Counted from the first letter of the stretch, positions 26,852 to 36,236 are shown. The stretch: DNA of 64,000 nt from Solirubrobacterales bacterium (GCA_020438355.1 JAGQUT010000004.1:1-64000), one strand, 5' to 3'. Made by a program: numbers and translations. Notes: a model not told the origin generated them from the letters alone.

Positions 26852-29569
26852 ATGTTCGTACGTTCAGTCCGGCGCGGTTCCGATCGGCGCCCGTCCCGCA
26901 GCGCTTCGAAGCAGTCCACGAAGGCGGCCAAGCCCGCCCGGGAGCCGCTGCGCCAGCATCACCTCGACCTGATCGGGCTCGGTTGCGTGCTGCTCGGCAT
27001 CTATCTGGTCTTCGTCATGTACTTCGGCTGGAACGGTGGTCGCATCGGTTCCGGTATCAGCGACGGCCTCACCTATCTCTTCGGATTGGTCGCCTATCTT
27101 GCTCCGGTCGCTTTGTTCGCGGCGGCGGCGATCGCGATCTTCCGTCCGGCGGTTCCTTCGACCCGTCCTCTCAGGACCGGTGCCGTGGTACTCGTGGCCG
27201 GACTGCTGCTGGCTTTCGCGGGCGGAACCTTCGGTCTGGGAGGCGGCAGGCCCGACCGGATCAACTACTTCGACCCAGGATGGTTCCCTGAACACGGCGG
27301 CGTCGTAGGGGAGAGCTTCTACTGGGTCTTCGCCAGTGCCCTGCAGCCCTTTGGAGCCCATCTCGTGGCGGTGTTCGCAGTCCTGGCAGGCATTCTCCTG
27401 CTGACCGGGATGACTGTCGCTGCGGTTCTCGGTCGAAGCGGCAAGGCCGTTCGAAAGGCGGGTGCCACCTCGGTCGAGAAGACCAGGACCTTCGCCCGTA
27501 CCGCGATCCTCCACGACGCGAAGGAGGGCGAGGAAGAGACCATCGTCGACCCGCTTCCTTTCGATGGCGAGCCCACCGTGACTATCGGCAACTCCGACTC
27601 GACTGACGAAATGGAACTGCCGGCGACTGCGGAGAAGGATGACTCGCCCTTTGCGGTTGATATCTGGGCCGAGGATGGGGGAGAGCCGGGCGTCTCGGAC
27701 CGTACGGAACGTCTTGAGCCGATTGACATCTTCGGCGACGGGGGCGCCCAGGCGGCGATCTCGGGCGCCGGGACCGCCGTTGCGGAGCCTGGTAGCGACG
27801 ACGGCAACTCGGGTGGCGATTCGAACGACGGTGACGACGCCGTCTTCAGCGACGATTTCGAAGAAGAGCTCAAACAGCTCGAGGAGGAATTCGACGAGGC
27901 ACCCGAGCCGGAGCCTGAACCGGTCGCCGAGGCCGAGCCGGTCGAAGATGCCCCTGAGTCGTCCAGCAAGGTAGAACAGCTTTCACTCACCCCTCAGGGT
28001 GAAAAGCGGGGTGCGACTGTCTCCGAGGAGATCAACTACAAGGCGCCGCCCCTGAAGGTCCTCGAGAGGGGCCAGAAAGGTGGCGGACCCGATCCGGCCG
28101 AGCAGAAGGAATTGGCCCGCAAGCTGGTCGAGACTCTCGGTCACTTCGGCGTCGAGGCCAAGGTCGTGGGAGTGGTCACCGGTCCTCACGTTTCCCGGTT
28201 CGAGCTTCAGCTCGCGCCTGGCACCAAGGTCAAGAAAGTTTCGGAGCTCGCCAATGACCTCGCGTACGCCCTCGCTTCGACGGACATCCGGATCCTCGCG
28301 CCGATCCCCGGCAAGCAGGCGGTCGGGGTAGAGGTTCCGAACTCGAGTCGCAACATGGTCCGGCTGGGCGATATCTACGGCAAGCCGAAAGAGAAGGACT
28401 CGCCGCTGTTGGCCTGGCTGGGCAAGGGAATCGACGGCAAAGCTGTTTCGACCGATCTCGCGAAGATGCCTCACGTCCTCGTCGCCGGCACGACCGGCTC
28501 GGGCAAGTCCGGCTGCGTGAACGCGGTTCTCTCCTCGATCCTCATGCGCTCCTCTCCCAACGAGGTGAGGCTGGTCCTGGTCGATCCGAAGCAGGTCGAA
28601 CTGAACCATTACGAGGCGGTTCCGCACCTTCTCACCCCGGTGGTGACCAACCCGAAACTTGCCGCGAACGTTCTCAACAACCTGATCGCGGAGATGGAAA
28701 CGCGTTACGGGCTGATGAAGAACGCCAGGGCCCGGAACATCGAGGATTACAACAAGGCGATGACGGCAGAGGGCGAGCCACGGCTTCCGTACATCCTCTG
28801 CGTCATCGATGAGCTTGCCGACCTGATGATGGTCGCGCCCGCCGACGTGGAGGCGTCGATCATCCGACTCGCGCAGAAGTCGAGGGCGACCGGCATCCAT
28901 CTGCTGCTTGCGACCCAGCGTCCCTCGACCGACATCATCACCGGCACGATCAAGGTCAACATCCCCTCTCGAATCGCCTTCGCAGTTTCGTCCCAGACCG
29001 ACTCGAGGGTCATCCTCGACCAGGGCGGCGCCGAATCGCTGCTCGGGCAGGGCGACATGCTCTTCCGGGGTCCGGGAACGTCGAAGCTTGCCCGCATCCA
29101 GGGCGCCTTCGTGAGCGAGGAAGAGATTGCCCGGATCACCGACTTCTGGTCGGCCCAGGGCGAGCCCGAGTTCGAGCAGGAGCTACTCAGCGAGCCCGAG
29201 ACGGTCCAGGAAGAGACCTCGGACAGCGACTTCGACCCGGATCAGGACGATCTGCTGAACGAGGCGATCATGCTGGTGGTCGAGACCGAGACTGCTTCCG
29301 TGTCGATGATCCAGCGGCGTCTGAGAGTTGGCTACACGCGGGCCGGAAGGCTGATCGACATGCTGGAGCGCCGTGGAGTGATTTCCGGTTACGAGGGCTC
29401 CAAGCCGAGGCAGGTCCTGATCACCCACGCCGATCTTCCAAGAGTCCTCGGCGGCACCAGCAGTGACGAAGCCGAGTCCGTGGAGGATCAGGCGGGCGCA
29501 GACGAGTCAGCCCCGGTCGAAGTGCCAGCTGACGTGCTCGACACGAGCGATCAGCCCGCCCGGGACTGA
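26852..29569 (+). CDS. ftsK: DNA translocase FtsK
   Basis: Septum-located DNA pump that clears the chromosome and activates dimer resolution. Start ATG 26852 follows a GAAAGGAAAG ribosome site; codons upstream are in the promoter region. 905 residues: four transmembrane helices within about the first 195 residues, an acidic low-complexity linker (about 230-380), then the RecA-like motor with Walker A GTTGSGKSG, Walker B LCVIDELADLMMVA, and RPSTDIITG. The C-terminal winged-helix gamma domain is present (MIQRRLRVGYTRAGRLIDML), so it should read KOPS-like sites. Confidence 0.94.
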   Translation: MFVRSVRRGSDRRPSRSASKQSTKAAKPAREPLRQHHLDLIGLGCVLLGIYLVFVMYFGWNGGRIGSGISDGLTYLFGLVAYLAPVALFAAAAIAIFRPAVPSTRPLRTGAVVLVAGLLLAFAGGTFGLGGGRPDRINYFDPGWFPEHGGVVGESFYWVFASALQPFGAHLVAVFAVLAGILLLTGMTVAAVLGRSGKAVRKAGATSVEKTRTFARTAILHDAKEGEEETIVDPLPFDGEPTVTIGNSDSTDEMELPATAEKDDSPFAVDIWAEDGGEPGVSDRTERLEPIDIFGDGGAQAAISGAGTAVAEPGSDDGNSGGDSNDGDDAVFSDDFEEELKQLEEEFDEAPEPEPEPVAEAEPVEDAPESSSKVEQLSLTPQGEKRGATVSEEINYKAPPLKVLERGQKGGGPDPAEQKELARKLVETLGHFGVEAKVVGVVTGPHVSRFELQLAPGTKVKKVSELANDLAYALASTDIRILAPIPGKQAVGVEVPNSSRNMVRLGDIYGKPKEKDSPLLAWLGKGIDGKAVSTDLAKMPHVLVAGTTGSGKSGCVNAVLSSILMRSSPNEVRLVLVDPKQVELNHYEAVPHLLTPVVTNPKLAANVLNNLIAEMETRYGLMKNARARNIEDYNKAMTAEGEPRLPYILCVIDELADLMMVAPADVEASIIRLAQKSRATGIHLLLATQRPSTDIITGTIKVNIPSRIAFAVSSQTDSRVILDQGGAESLLGQGDMLFRGPGTSKLARIQGAFVSEEEIARITDFWSAQGEPEFEQELLSEPETVQEETSDSDFDPDQDDLLNEAIMLVVETETASVSMIQRRLRVGYTRAGRLIDMLERRGVISGYEGSKPRQVLITHADLPRVLGGTSSDEAESVEDQAGADESAPVEVPADVLDTSDQPARD

Positions 29570-29610
29570 CCCGCTCGCATTGGATTCGCCTGCGGCTGTA
29601 GGGTCACGCC

Positions 29611-30930
29611 GTGGGATCAGGCGAGAACATCTTCAGGCCCGGAAGCAGCTCGGATGGAGAGGTGCGAGCGGGAATCGTCGTTACCGGCACCGAGGTTCTC
29701 AACGCGACCATTCCTGATCGAAACGGGCCCTGGCTTTCCGAGCAGCTCGCCGAACTCGGCGTGGAACTGGTCGAGATCCTGATCGTTGCCGACCACCCGG
29801 GTGACCTCGCCAGCGGGCTCGAGCACATGAAGTCGGTGGGGATCGATTTGATCATCACCACTGGTGGTCTCGGCCCGACTGCCGACGACCTTACGGCTGA
29901 GGTAGTCGCTTCGTTTGCTGGCAGGGAAATGGAACTCGACCCGGAGATGGAGGCGCGGATCGCAGCGATCCTGGCCAGATTCGCCGCGAACTCCAGGCTT
30001 GAACTCAGCACCGATGCCATCAACGACGCAAACCGCAAGCAGGCGATGATCCCGGTCGGGGCCGTGGCCCTGAACCCGATCGGCACCGCACCCGGGCTGA
30101 TCGTGCCCGGCCAGAGCGAGGCCGATCCGCTCGTGCTCGTGCTTCCGGGCCCGCCCCGGGAACTGCAGCCGATGTGGAAGGCGGCACTGGAAGAACCGCT
30201 TCTGAGGTCCGTTATCGACCAGGCAACCCGTCTTGAGAGCTACCGCCTGCGGATGTTCGGAACCCCGGAGTCCGAGCTGGCGATGAGCCTGAGGGAGATC
30301 GAAAAGGAAGGGCTCCCCTTTGATGGTCTCGAGATAACCACCTGCCTGCGGAAGGGCGAGGTCGAGATCGATGTTCGGTACCGCGAAGCGGCTGCGGGTT
30401 CTGCCGGGAAGCTCAGGGAAGAGCTCGCCAGGCGCCACGCCCGGACGCTCTACAGCTTCGACGGCCGAACGGTTGACGAAGTCGTGTCCGGGCTGCTTCA
30501 GGGCCGCAGACTTGCCCTGGCGGAGTCCTGCAGCGCCGGCCTTCTGGCCGCCCGGATAACTGACGTGCCGGGCTCATCGGACTACTTTGCGGGCGGGGTC
30601 GTCTGTTACTCGAACGAAGCCAAGCGAGATCTGCTCGGGGTTGAGCAGGACCTTCTCGACAGGCACGGGGCGGTGTCAGCAGAGGTTGCCGAAGCGATGG
30701 CGACCGGTGCGCTCGAGCGCTTCGACGCCGATGTGGCTGTCTCGATCACGGGTATTGCAGGTCCTGGCGGCGGAAGCGAGGAGAAGCCGGTGGGCCTGGT
30801 TCATTTCAACGTCCAGACCGGAGAGGGCAAGACGCGGGCCGCGGCACCGATCATCCCCGGGGGCCGCCGGGACGTGCGTGAGCGCTCTGCCCTCGTGGCG
30901 ATGCACCTGCTGCGCGAGATGCTGGCTTAA
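29611..30930 (+). CDS. cinA: CinA family protein (nicotinamide-nucleotide amidohydrolase/ADP-ribose pyrophosphatase)
   Basis: 439 residues, both domains of full-length CinA. The N-terminal MoaB/MogA-like domain has VVTGTEVLNATIPDRNGPWL and TTGGLGPTADDLTAEVVA; the C-terminal PncC domain, which deamidates NMN, has LALAESCSAGLLAARITDVPG and ITGIAGPGGGSEEKPVG. GTG start with TAGGGT (29599-29604) six bases upstream and no ribosome site. cinA directly before recA is a conserved Gram-positive arrangement; here a structured element and an SOS promoter separate them. Confidence 0.94.
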   Translation: MGSGENIFRPGSSSDGEVRAGIVVTGTEVLNATIPDRNGPWLSEQLAELGVELVEILIVADHPGDLASGLEHMKSVGIDLIITTGGLGPTADDLTAEVVASFAGREMELDPEMEARIAAILARFAANSRLELSTDAINDANRKQAMIPVGAVALNPIGTAPGLIVPGQSEADPLVLVLPGPPRELQPMWKAALEEPLLRSVIDQATRLESYRLRMFGTPESELAMSLREIEKEGLPFDGLEITTCLRKGEVEIDVRYREAAAGSAGKLREELARRHARTLYSFDGRTVDEVVSGLLQGRRLALAESCSAGLLAARITDVPGSSDYFAGGVVCYSNEAKRDLLGVEQDLLDRHGAVSAEVAEAMATGALERFDADVAVSITGIAGPGGGSEEKPVGLVHFNVQTGEGKTRAAAPIIPGGRRDVRERSALVAMHLLREMLA

Positions 30931-31010
30931 CAGGAGTCGGCGAGCTTCGCTCCGCCTCCCAGTTCAACCCGCCGACCCAAGAAGATCAGGGGATTGATGG
31001 GTCGGTTCTG
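30931..31010 (+). ncRNA. Dispersed structured element, copy C
   Basis: Begins right at the cinA stop. Order is the same as in copies A and B: GAGTCGG, stem GGCGAGC-TTC-GCTCCGCC (one bulge), CCTCCC, TTCAACCC, then the hairpin GCCGACCCA (30971-30979) with TGGGTCGGT (30998-31006) around an 18-nt loop. Against copies A and B the hairpin carries a compensated G-C to A-U change, strong evidence that pairing is selected. It could form the cinA 3' end or an independent RNA. Confidence 0.55.
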
Positions 31011-31189
31011 CATGAGCATGTCCGGGCCCGGTGATTCGGAAGTGTCCGGGGTGGTTGTAAGGATCAGGAAACGAATTCGCACCTGAATTGTTGCTTCTTT
31101 TGCGCATATTTGAGGCTTGTTCAGGCAGATTTCGGGTCGAGGGCGGCGTGACAAAGATCCGTCCGAAGCAGGACCTAGTGTTCCAAAAA

Positions 31190-31203
31190 CGAACTTGTGT
31201 TCG
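31190..31203. promoter_or_regulatory. LexA (SOS) box upstream of recA
   Basis: CGAACTTGTGTTCG is a perfect palindromic match to the Gram-positive/actinobacterial SOS box pattern GAAC-N4-GTTC, 63 bases before the recA ATG. The rest of 31011-31265 holds no gene that I can support; a clear -10/-35 pair was not found. Confidence 0.8.
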
Positions 31204-31265
31204 TGTCCGTTCGGGCACGAAGGTACAAACGATCTGCCCGCAAGGGCGGCGGCGAGGTGAACGAG

Positions 31266-32399
31266 ATGAGCGACAAGAGAATCAATGACCTGGAGCCGGC
31301 TACCGACAAGGAGGTCAAGGCCCGGACCGCTGCCCTTGATGCGGCCAAAAGCCAGATCGAGAAGCAGTTCGGTGCCGGATCGCTGATGAAGCTTGGTGAC
31401 AAGTCCTCGGTCAATGTGGAAGCGATCTCGACCGGTGCCCTGCCGCTGGACATCGCACTTGGCGTGGGAGGAATCCCCCGCGGCCGGATCGTGGAGATAT
31501 ACGGCCCCGAGTCCTCGGGCAAAACGACCCTCGTCTACCACATCATCGCCGAGGCCCAGAAGCGCGGCGGGGTATGTGCCTTCGTCGACGCCGAGCATGC
31601 GATCGACCCCGTCTACGCAAGGCGGATCGGCGTCAACACCGACGAGTTGCTCGTCTCCCAGCCCGACTACGGCGAGCAGGCGCTCGAGATCGTTGACGTG
31701 CTGACACGTTCCGGCGCTGTGGACGTGGTCGCGGTTGACTCGGTTGCCGCCCTGACGCCCAGGGCGGAACTGGAAGGCCAGATGGGCGAAGTGACCGTCG
31801 GTCTTCAGGCCAGGCTGATGTCGCAGGCACTGAGGAAGCTGGCCGGCAACCTCAACCGGGCCAACACCCTCTGCCTGTTCACCAACCAGATTCGCGAGAA
31901 GATCGGCGTGTCGTTCGGATCACCCGAAACTCAGCCGGGTGGCCGGGCGCTTAAGTTCTACTCATCCCAGAGGCTCGATATCCGGCGCATTGAAACCCTC
32001 AAGGACGGCACTGAAGCGGTCGCCAACCGGGTCCGGGTCAAGGTCGTCAAGAACAAGGTCGCAGCGCCGTTCAAGCAGGCCGAGTTCGACATCGAGTACG
32101 GAGTCGGGATCTCCCGCGAGGGCAGCCTGATCGACCTGGGCATGGAACATGACCTGGTCCAGAAGTCAGGTTCCTTCTTCTCCTATGGCGATACGAGGCT
32201 CGGACAGGGGCGGAACAACTCCAAGCAGTTCCTTGCCGAGAACCCCGATATCGCCCAGGAAATCGAGGACAGGATCCTTTCAAGCCTCGGAATAACCCGT
32301 GACGGCTCGCCGATCGAGAGTTCGGCGCCTGAAGGTGTTGACGCCGAGACCGGCGAGATCATCGAGGAGACCGGAACGGCCGGACTGAAGGCGGCCTAG
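31266..32399 (+). CDS. recA: Recombinase RecA
   Basis: Strand-exchange ATPase and SOS coprotease. ATG 31266 has AGG six to nine bases upstream; earlier in-frame GTG codons lie in the promoter region. 377 residues. Walker A is GPESSGKTT, Walker [13 protein letters not shown], and the L2 loop region reads [20 protein letters not shown] followed by the conserved [11 protein letters not shown]. An acidic C-terminus is present. No intein interrupts it. It is controlled by a LexA box and followed by recX. Confidence 0.97.
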   Translation: MSDKRINDLEPATDKEVKARTAALDAAKSQIEKQFGAGSLMKLGDKSSVNVEAISTGALPLDIALGVGGIPRGRIVEIYGPESSGKTTLVYHIIAEAQKRGGVCAFVDAEHAIDPVYARRIGVNTDELLVSQPDYGEQALEIVDVLTRSGAVDVVAVDSVAALTPRAELEGQMGEVTVGLQARLMSQALRKLAGNLNRANTLCLFTNQIREKIGVSFGSPETQPGGRALKFYSSQRLDIRRIETLKDGTEAVANRVRVKVVKNKVAAPFKQAEFDIEYGVGISREGSLIDLGMEHDLVQKSGSFFSYGDTRLGQGRNNSKQFLAENPDIAQEIEDRILSSLGITRDGSPIESSAPEGVDAETGEIIEETGTAGLKAA

Positions 32400-32424
32400 C
32401 CAGGCCGCCCACCGGCAACGGTGG
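32390..32424 (+). terminator. Tandem hairpins between recA and recX
   Basis: GGCGGCC (32390-32396) pairs with GGCCGCC (32403-32409) across the recA stop codon, and CCACCG (32409-32414) pairs with CGGTGG (32419-32424) around a GCAA tetraloop. No T-tract. A partial terminator here would keep RecX below RecA, as described in E. coli; this function is inferred. Confidence 0.45.
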
Positions 32425-32433
32425 TCGAAAGAG

Positions 32434-32883
32434 ATGGCTGACGAACTGCTGGCCAAGGCCCTCGCCGCCCTCGGGCGAAAGGCCCTGACCGAAGCCGAAA
32501 TGCGGGAGTGGCTCGCCGCCCGGGAAGTCGAGGAGGGAGAAGCCGAAAGGGTGGTCTCCTTCCTGACGGAAAACCTCGCAATTGACGATCGCGCATTCGC
32601 GGTTGCTTTCGCCAGTGACAAGCGTGAGCTCTCCGGCTGGGGAAAAGACCGGATCAGGGAAGTGCTTCTCAGACGCGGTGTCGAAAGGCGTCTGGTGGAA
32701 GAGGCTCTGAGCCCTGATGACGGCGAGAGTGAGGTCGATCGGGCAGTTCGAGTGCTCAAGGAACGTGGGGCAGACCTGGGTGATGACCGTGGTCGCCAGA
32801 GGGCACTCGGCCTGCTCGCCCGCAGGGGCTACGACGCGGAAGAGGCATACGCGGCAATACGCATCGCCGGTCGCGCAGCCTGA
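32434..32883 (+). CDS. recX: Regulatory protein RecX
   Basis: Inhibitor or modulator of RecA filaments. 149 residues of three-helix repeats: LLAKALAALGRKALTEAEMR, VVSFLTENLAIDDRAFAVAF, GKDRIREVLLRRGVERRLVEEAL and GRQRALGLLARRGYDAEEAYAAI. The order recA-recX and size are typical. It starts 34 bases after recA, behind the two hairpins, so it is probably expressed at low level from the SOS-controlled promoter. Confidence 0.9.
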   Translation: MADELLAKALAALGRKALTEAEMREWLAAREVEEGEAERVVSFLTENLAIDDRAFAVAFASDKRELSGWGKDRIREVLLRRGVERRLVEEALSPDDGESEVDRAVRVLKERGADLGDDRGRQRALGLLARRGYDAEEAYAAIRIAGRAA

Positions 32884-32937
32884 GACCGCACCCTAGGGAA
32901 AGACCGACTTGATCGGTGGTCTACCCTAGGTTGAGGC

Positions 32938-34464
32938 ATGGCGCTCGACTCCTTCATCCCGGCCTGGCTGCGGAACCGGTCAAAGGAACCGGCCCACGAA
33001 GGAGCCAGTTCGGGCGACGAACCAAAGGGTGATGCCGAGCGGGAAGACCTGTCGGTACAAGGAGGAAACGGGGCCAACGGCAGCGTTGAGCCGGCGCCTG
33101 ACTACGACTCACCGCCGCCTCGGGAAGGGTTGCTTTCCGCGGAGGCCGAACTGAGAGCACGACGGGAAGAGATCGTCCGTATGGAGGAGCGGGCACTCCG
33201 GGAACTCGAGTCGGCGAGGACCCAGATGAGAGAAGCAGAGCGCCGCAGTGACCTTGCTGACGAGCGCGAACAGCGGCTTGAGCAGGCTGAACAGCAACTC
33301 GAGGAAATGCGCCAGGCGCGGATCAGCGAACTGGAAGAGGTTTCAGGGCTCACCCGCAAACAGGCTCGGGAACAGCTGATCAAGCAGGTGGAAGACGAGG
33401 CGACCCATCAGGCCGGGCTGATGGTCAGGCGAATCGAGGAGGAAGCCAAGCTCGATGCCGAAAGGCGGGCAAGGGGAGTCCTGGCGGTCGCGATGCAGCG
33501 CCTCGCTGCCAACCAGTCGATCGAATCGAACACCTACACGATCCAGCTGCCTAACGAAGAGATGAAGGGCAGGATCATCGGCAAGGACGGCCGTAACATC
33601 AGGGCGCTGGAGAACCTCACCGGAGTCGACGTCATCATCGACGAGACTCCCGAAACCGTTGTCATCTCCTGTTTCGACGGGGTCAGGAGGGAGATCGGGC
33701 GCCTCACCCTCGAGAAACTGATCGAGGACGGAAGGATTCACCCGGCATCATGCGAAGCCGCCTTCGAGGAAGCCTCGGCAAGGGTGGACGACCTGATGAT
33801 CGAAGCCGCCGAGGCGGCGCTGCTCGAATCGAGGGTGACCGGACTTCATCCCGAACTCGTGAGGCTGCTCGGAAGGCTCAGGTTCCGGACCAGCTACAGC
33901 CAGAACGTGCTCGCCCATCTGGTCGAATGCTCCAACCTTGCCGCCCTGATGGCGGCGGAACTCGGAGCTTCGGTGGAAGTGGCCCGGCGGGCGGCCCTGC
34001 TTCATGACATCGGGAAAGCCGTTAGCCACGAGGTCGAAGGAACACACGCAGCAGTCGGGGCGAGGCTCGCGCGCCGCTACGACGAAGTGGAAGCGATCAG
34101 CCATGCCATCGAGGCTCACCACAACGAGATCGAGCCGGTCACCGTGGAAGCAGTGATAGTCCAGGCTGCCGATGCGCTGTCCGGGGCCAGGCCCGGAGCC
34201 AGAGGCAACGCGCTCGAGCAGTATGTGACAAGGCTAGGGGATCTCGAGGAAATTGCTCTGAGGCACGAAGGCGTCCGAAAAGTGTTCGCGATGCAGGCCG
34301 GCCGTGAGATCCGGGTTATGGTCGACCCGGGGCGGGTTGACGACCAGGCGACAGCCCTGATCTCCCATGAAATCGCGGCCGCAATCGAGAGGGAGATGGA
34401 ATATCCGGGCCAGGTGAAGATCACCGTGATCAGGGAGCTTCGGTCAACCAGAATCGCCCGCTAA
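32938..34464 (+). CDS. rny: Ribonuclease Y lacking the usual N-terminal membrane anchor
   Basis: Endoribonuclease that initiates mRNA decay. 508 residues: coiled coil (about 62-165), KH domain with GRIIGKDGRNIRALE (about 217), and an HD domain with LLHDIGKAVSHEVEGTHA. Typical RNase Y starts with a hydrophobic transmembrane helix; here the N-terminus is MALDSFIPAWLRNRSKEP followed by about 45 hydrophilic residues, so at most a short amphipathic helix could touch the membrane. The start is supported by TAGGTT/TACCCT boxes directly upstream. Otherwise it is a complete member. Confidence 0.92.
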   Translation: MALDSFIPAWLRNRSKEPAHEGASSGDEPKGDAEREDLSVQGGNGANGSVEPAPDYDSPPPREGLLSAEAELRARREEIVRMEERALRELESARTQMREAERRSDLADEREQRLEQAEQQLEEMRQARISELEEVSGLTRKQAREQLIKQVEDEATHQAGLMVRRIEEEAKLDAERRARGVLAVAMQRLAANQSIESNTYTIQLPNEEMKGRIIGKDGRNIRALENLTGVDVIIDETPETVVISCFDGVRREIGRLTLEKLIEDGRIHPASCEAAFEEASARVDDLMIEAAEAALLESRVTGLHPELVRLLGRLRFRTSYSQNVLAHLVECSNLAALMAAELGASVEVARRAALLHDIGKAVSHEVEGTHAAVGARLARRYDEVEAISHAIEAHHNEIEPVTVEAVIVQAADALSGARPGARGNALEQYVTRLGDLEEIALRHEGVRKVFAMQAGREIRVMVDPGRVDDQATALISHEIAAAIEREMEYPGQVKITVIRELRSTRIAR

Positions 34465-34519
34465 CGCAGCTCGAAGCCAGGGGTCCGGGGCGCCGCCGAA
34501 ATCAGTAGGATTCTCCGCG

Positions 34520-34795
34520 ATGGACATCAAGACCGTCTTTCTCATCTTCGGCATCGGCCTCGCCTGCTTCGCAGTGATCGTCAGCTTCATCGGGCTGCGG
34601 TCGAAGAACTTCCCGAGCAGGGGCGCCCTGATCGGTTTTCTCGCCGCCGGGCTGATCCTCGTCTTGGGCACCGCCTACTTCGCGGTCGAGCTTTCGATCG
34701 AGGAAGCACACGAACGCGAAGAGGGCGAGAAGGCAATCGGCGAAGAGGAAACCGAAGCTGCCGGAATACGCCTGATCCTTCCCGATCAGGCCTGA
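34520..34795 (+). CDS. Small two-helix membrane protein of unknown function
   Basis: 91 residues with hydrophobic segments at about 5-25 (VFLIFGIGLACFAVIVSFIG) and 36-56 (ALIGFLAAGLILVLGTAYFA), then an acidic Glu-rich cytoplasmic or external tail. TAGGAT (34506-34511) stands eight bases before the ATG, so it looks like a leaderless transcript, which supports it being a real gene. I do not recognise a family. It sits between rny and miaB. Confidence 0.7.
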   Translation: MDIKTVFLIFGIGLACFAVIVSFIGLRSKNFPSRGALIGFLAAGLILVLGTAYFAVELSIEEAHEREEGEKAIGEEETEAAGIRLILPDQA

Positions 34796-34847
34796 ACCGC
34801 ACCGCCTTCCCTCCTTTTCGGTCAGTTCCGCCCCTCAGGGTGCGGTT
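34795..34847. repeat. Nine-base inverted repeat between small membrane gene and miaB
   Basis: AACCGCACC (34795-34803) and GGTGCGGTT (34839-34847) are exact reverse complements separated by 35 bases. It starts in the stop codon of the preceding gene and may form a terminator-like structure or an operator ahead of the miaB promoter (TAATCT, 34889-34894). Confidence 0.35.
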
Positions 34848-34903
34848 ACACAGCTTGCGCGGCCGGATCGCGGGCGCCTGAACGCCTGTAATCTCGGACT
34901 CCG

Positions 34904-36226
34904 ATGAAGAAGTTCCACGTCACAACCTTCGGCTGCCAGATGAACGAGCACGACTCGGAGCGGATGAAAGGCATGCTCACATCCCTTGGCTACTCCGAAT
35001 CCAGTGAGCGTGACGATGCCGATCTGATCCTCTTCAACACCTGTTCGATCCGTGAGAACGCTGACAACCGCTTCATCTCGCACCTCGGTGAGGCGAAGCG
35101 CCTCAAGGGCGAGGATCCGGAAAGGATCGTCGGTGTAGGGGGCTGCTGGGCCCAGTCGGTCAAAGACGAGGTCTTCCGCCGTTTTCCCTTCGTGGACGTC
35201 GCCTTCGGTCCCGGCCAGATCCACAAGCTGGCCGAGTTCCTCAACTCGGATCAGTTGACCGCGCAGGGCTACTTCGAGTTCGAGGATTTCGCCGGCCACT
35301 TGCCGTCACACCGCGCTCGGCAATTCCAGGGATGGCTTCAGATATCCCAGGGCTGCAACTGCGTCTGCTCGTACTGCATCGTTCCTTCGACCCGGGGTCG
35401 TGAACAGAGCCGCGACCCCCAGGAACTCCTGCTGGAAGCAGAGAAGCTCGCGGCCGAGGGTGTGCGCGAAGTGACCCTGCTCGGCCAGAACGTCAACTCC
35501 TACGGAAGGGACCTTCCGAAAGAGAGCCGGATCAGGTTCTCCGACCTGCTGGCGATGATCGACGCCGTCGACGGAATCGACCGGCTGCGCTACACGAGCC
35601 CTCACCCGAAAGACATGAGGGAAGACGTGATCGAAGCCCACGCCAGCCTGCCAAGCCTCTGCGAGCACATCCACCTGCCCCTGCAGTCAGGTTCCAGCCC
35701 GATTCTCAAGAAGATGCGGAGGACATACACCCGCGAGCGCTACATGGACAGGGTCGAGATGATCCGCGACAGGGTGCCGGACTGCGCCATCACCACCGAC
35801 ATCATCGTTGGCTTTCCAGGGGAGACCGAGGAAGACTTCAGCCAGACGCTCGAGGTGGTGGAGGAAGTCGGGTACGACGGCGCATTCACCTTTGTCTACT
35901 CGCCACGTCGCGGCACCCTCGCAGCCGACATGGAGGAACAGGTTCCACATCCGGTGAAGGTGGAACGGATGGAGCGGCTTGTCGAGGCGGTCCAAAGGAG
36001 AGCTCGAGAACGCTCGCAGCGGTTCGTTGGAAGGAACATGGAAGTCCTCGTAGAGGGGCCGAGCCGAAACGACCCGACCAGGATCCGGGGTCGCATCCGC
36101 CACAACAAGGCAGTGAACTTCGAAGGAACCGCGGAACCCGGCCAGATGGTTGAAGTCGAGATCTCTTCGGCCACCTCACAGACCCTGACCGGCAACGAAC
36201 GCCTGCTCAGCGGCATCGGCGCCTGA
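34904..36226 (+). CDS. miaB: tRNA-2-methylthio-N6-isopentenyladenosine synthase
   Basis: Radical-SAM methylthiotransferase acting on A37 after MiaA. 440 residues: MTTase domain with three cluster cysteines (TTFGCQMNEHD, FNTCSIREN, GGCWAQ), the radical SAM motif ISQGCNCVCSYCIVPSTRG, and a C-terminal TRAM domain (VEGPSRNDPTRIRGR, NFEGTAEPGQMVEVEI). Leaderless-type -10 TAATCT lies nine bases before the ATG. miaA follows after ten bases, so both enzymes for the same modification are co-transcribed. Confidence 0.95.
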   Translation: MKKFHVTTFGCQMNEHDSERMKGMLTSLGYSESSERDDADLILFNTCSIRENADNRFISHLGEAKRLKGEDPERIVGVGGCWAQSVKDEVFRRFPFVDVAFGPGQIHKLAEFLNSDQLTAQGYFEFEDFAGHLPSHRARQFQGWLQISQGCNCVCSYCIVPSTRGREQSRDPQELLLEAEKLAAEGVREVTLLGQNVNSYGRDLPKESRIRFSDLLAMIDAVDGIDRLRYTSPHPKDMREDVIEAHASLPSLCEHIHLPLQSGSSPILKKMRRTYTRERYMDRVEMIRDRVPDCAITTDIIVGFPGETEEDFSQTLEVVEEVGYDGAFTFVYSPRRGTLAADMEEQVPHPVKVERMERLVEAVQRRARERSQRFVGRNMEVLVEGPSRNDPTRIRGRIRHNKAVNFEGTAEPGQMVEVEISSATSQTLTGNERLLSGIGA

Positions 36227-36236
36227 GGAATCCGGC

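Noticed and set aside
32895-32932. CCCTAGGG and CCTAGG palindromes before rny as an SOS or other operator
   Set aside because: Does not match GAAC-N4-GTTC, and the second motif coincides with the likely -10 box.
33000-33110. Signal peptide or membrane helix at the RNase Y N-terminus
   Set aside because: Hydrophobicity is far too low: the stretch is Glu/Gly/Asp-rich.
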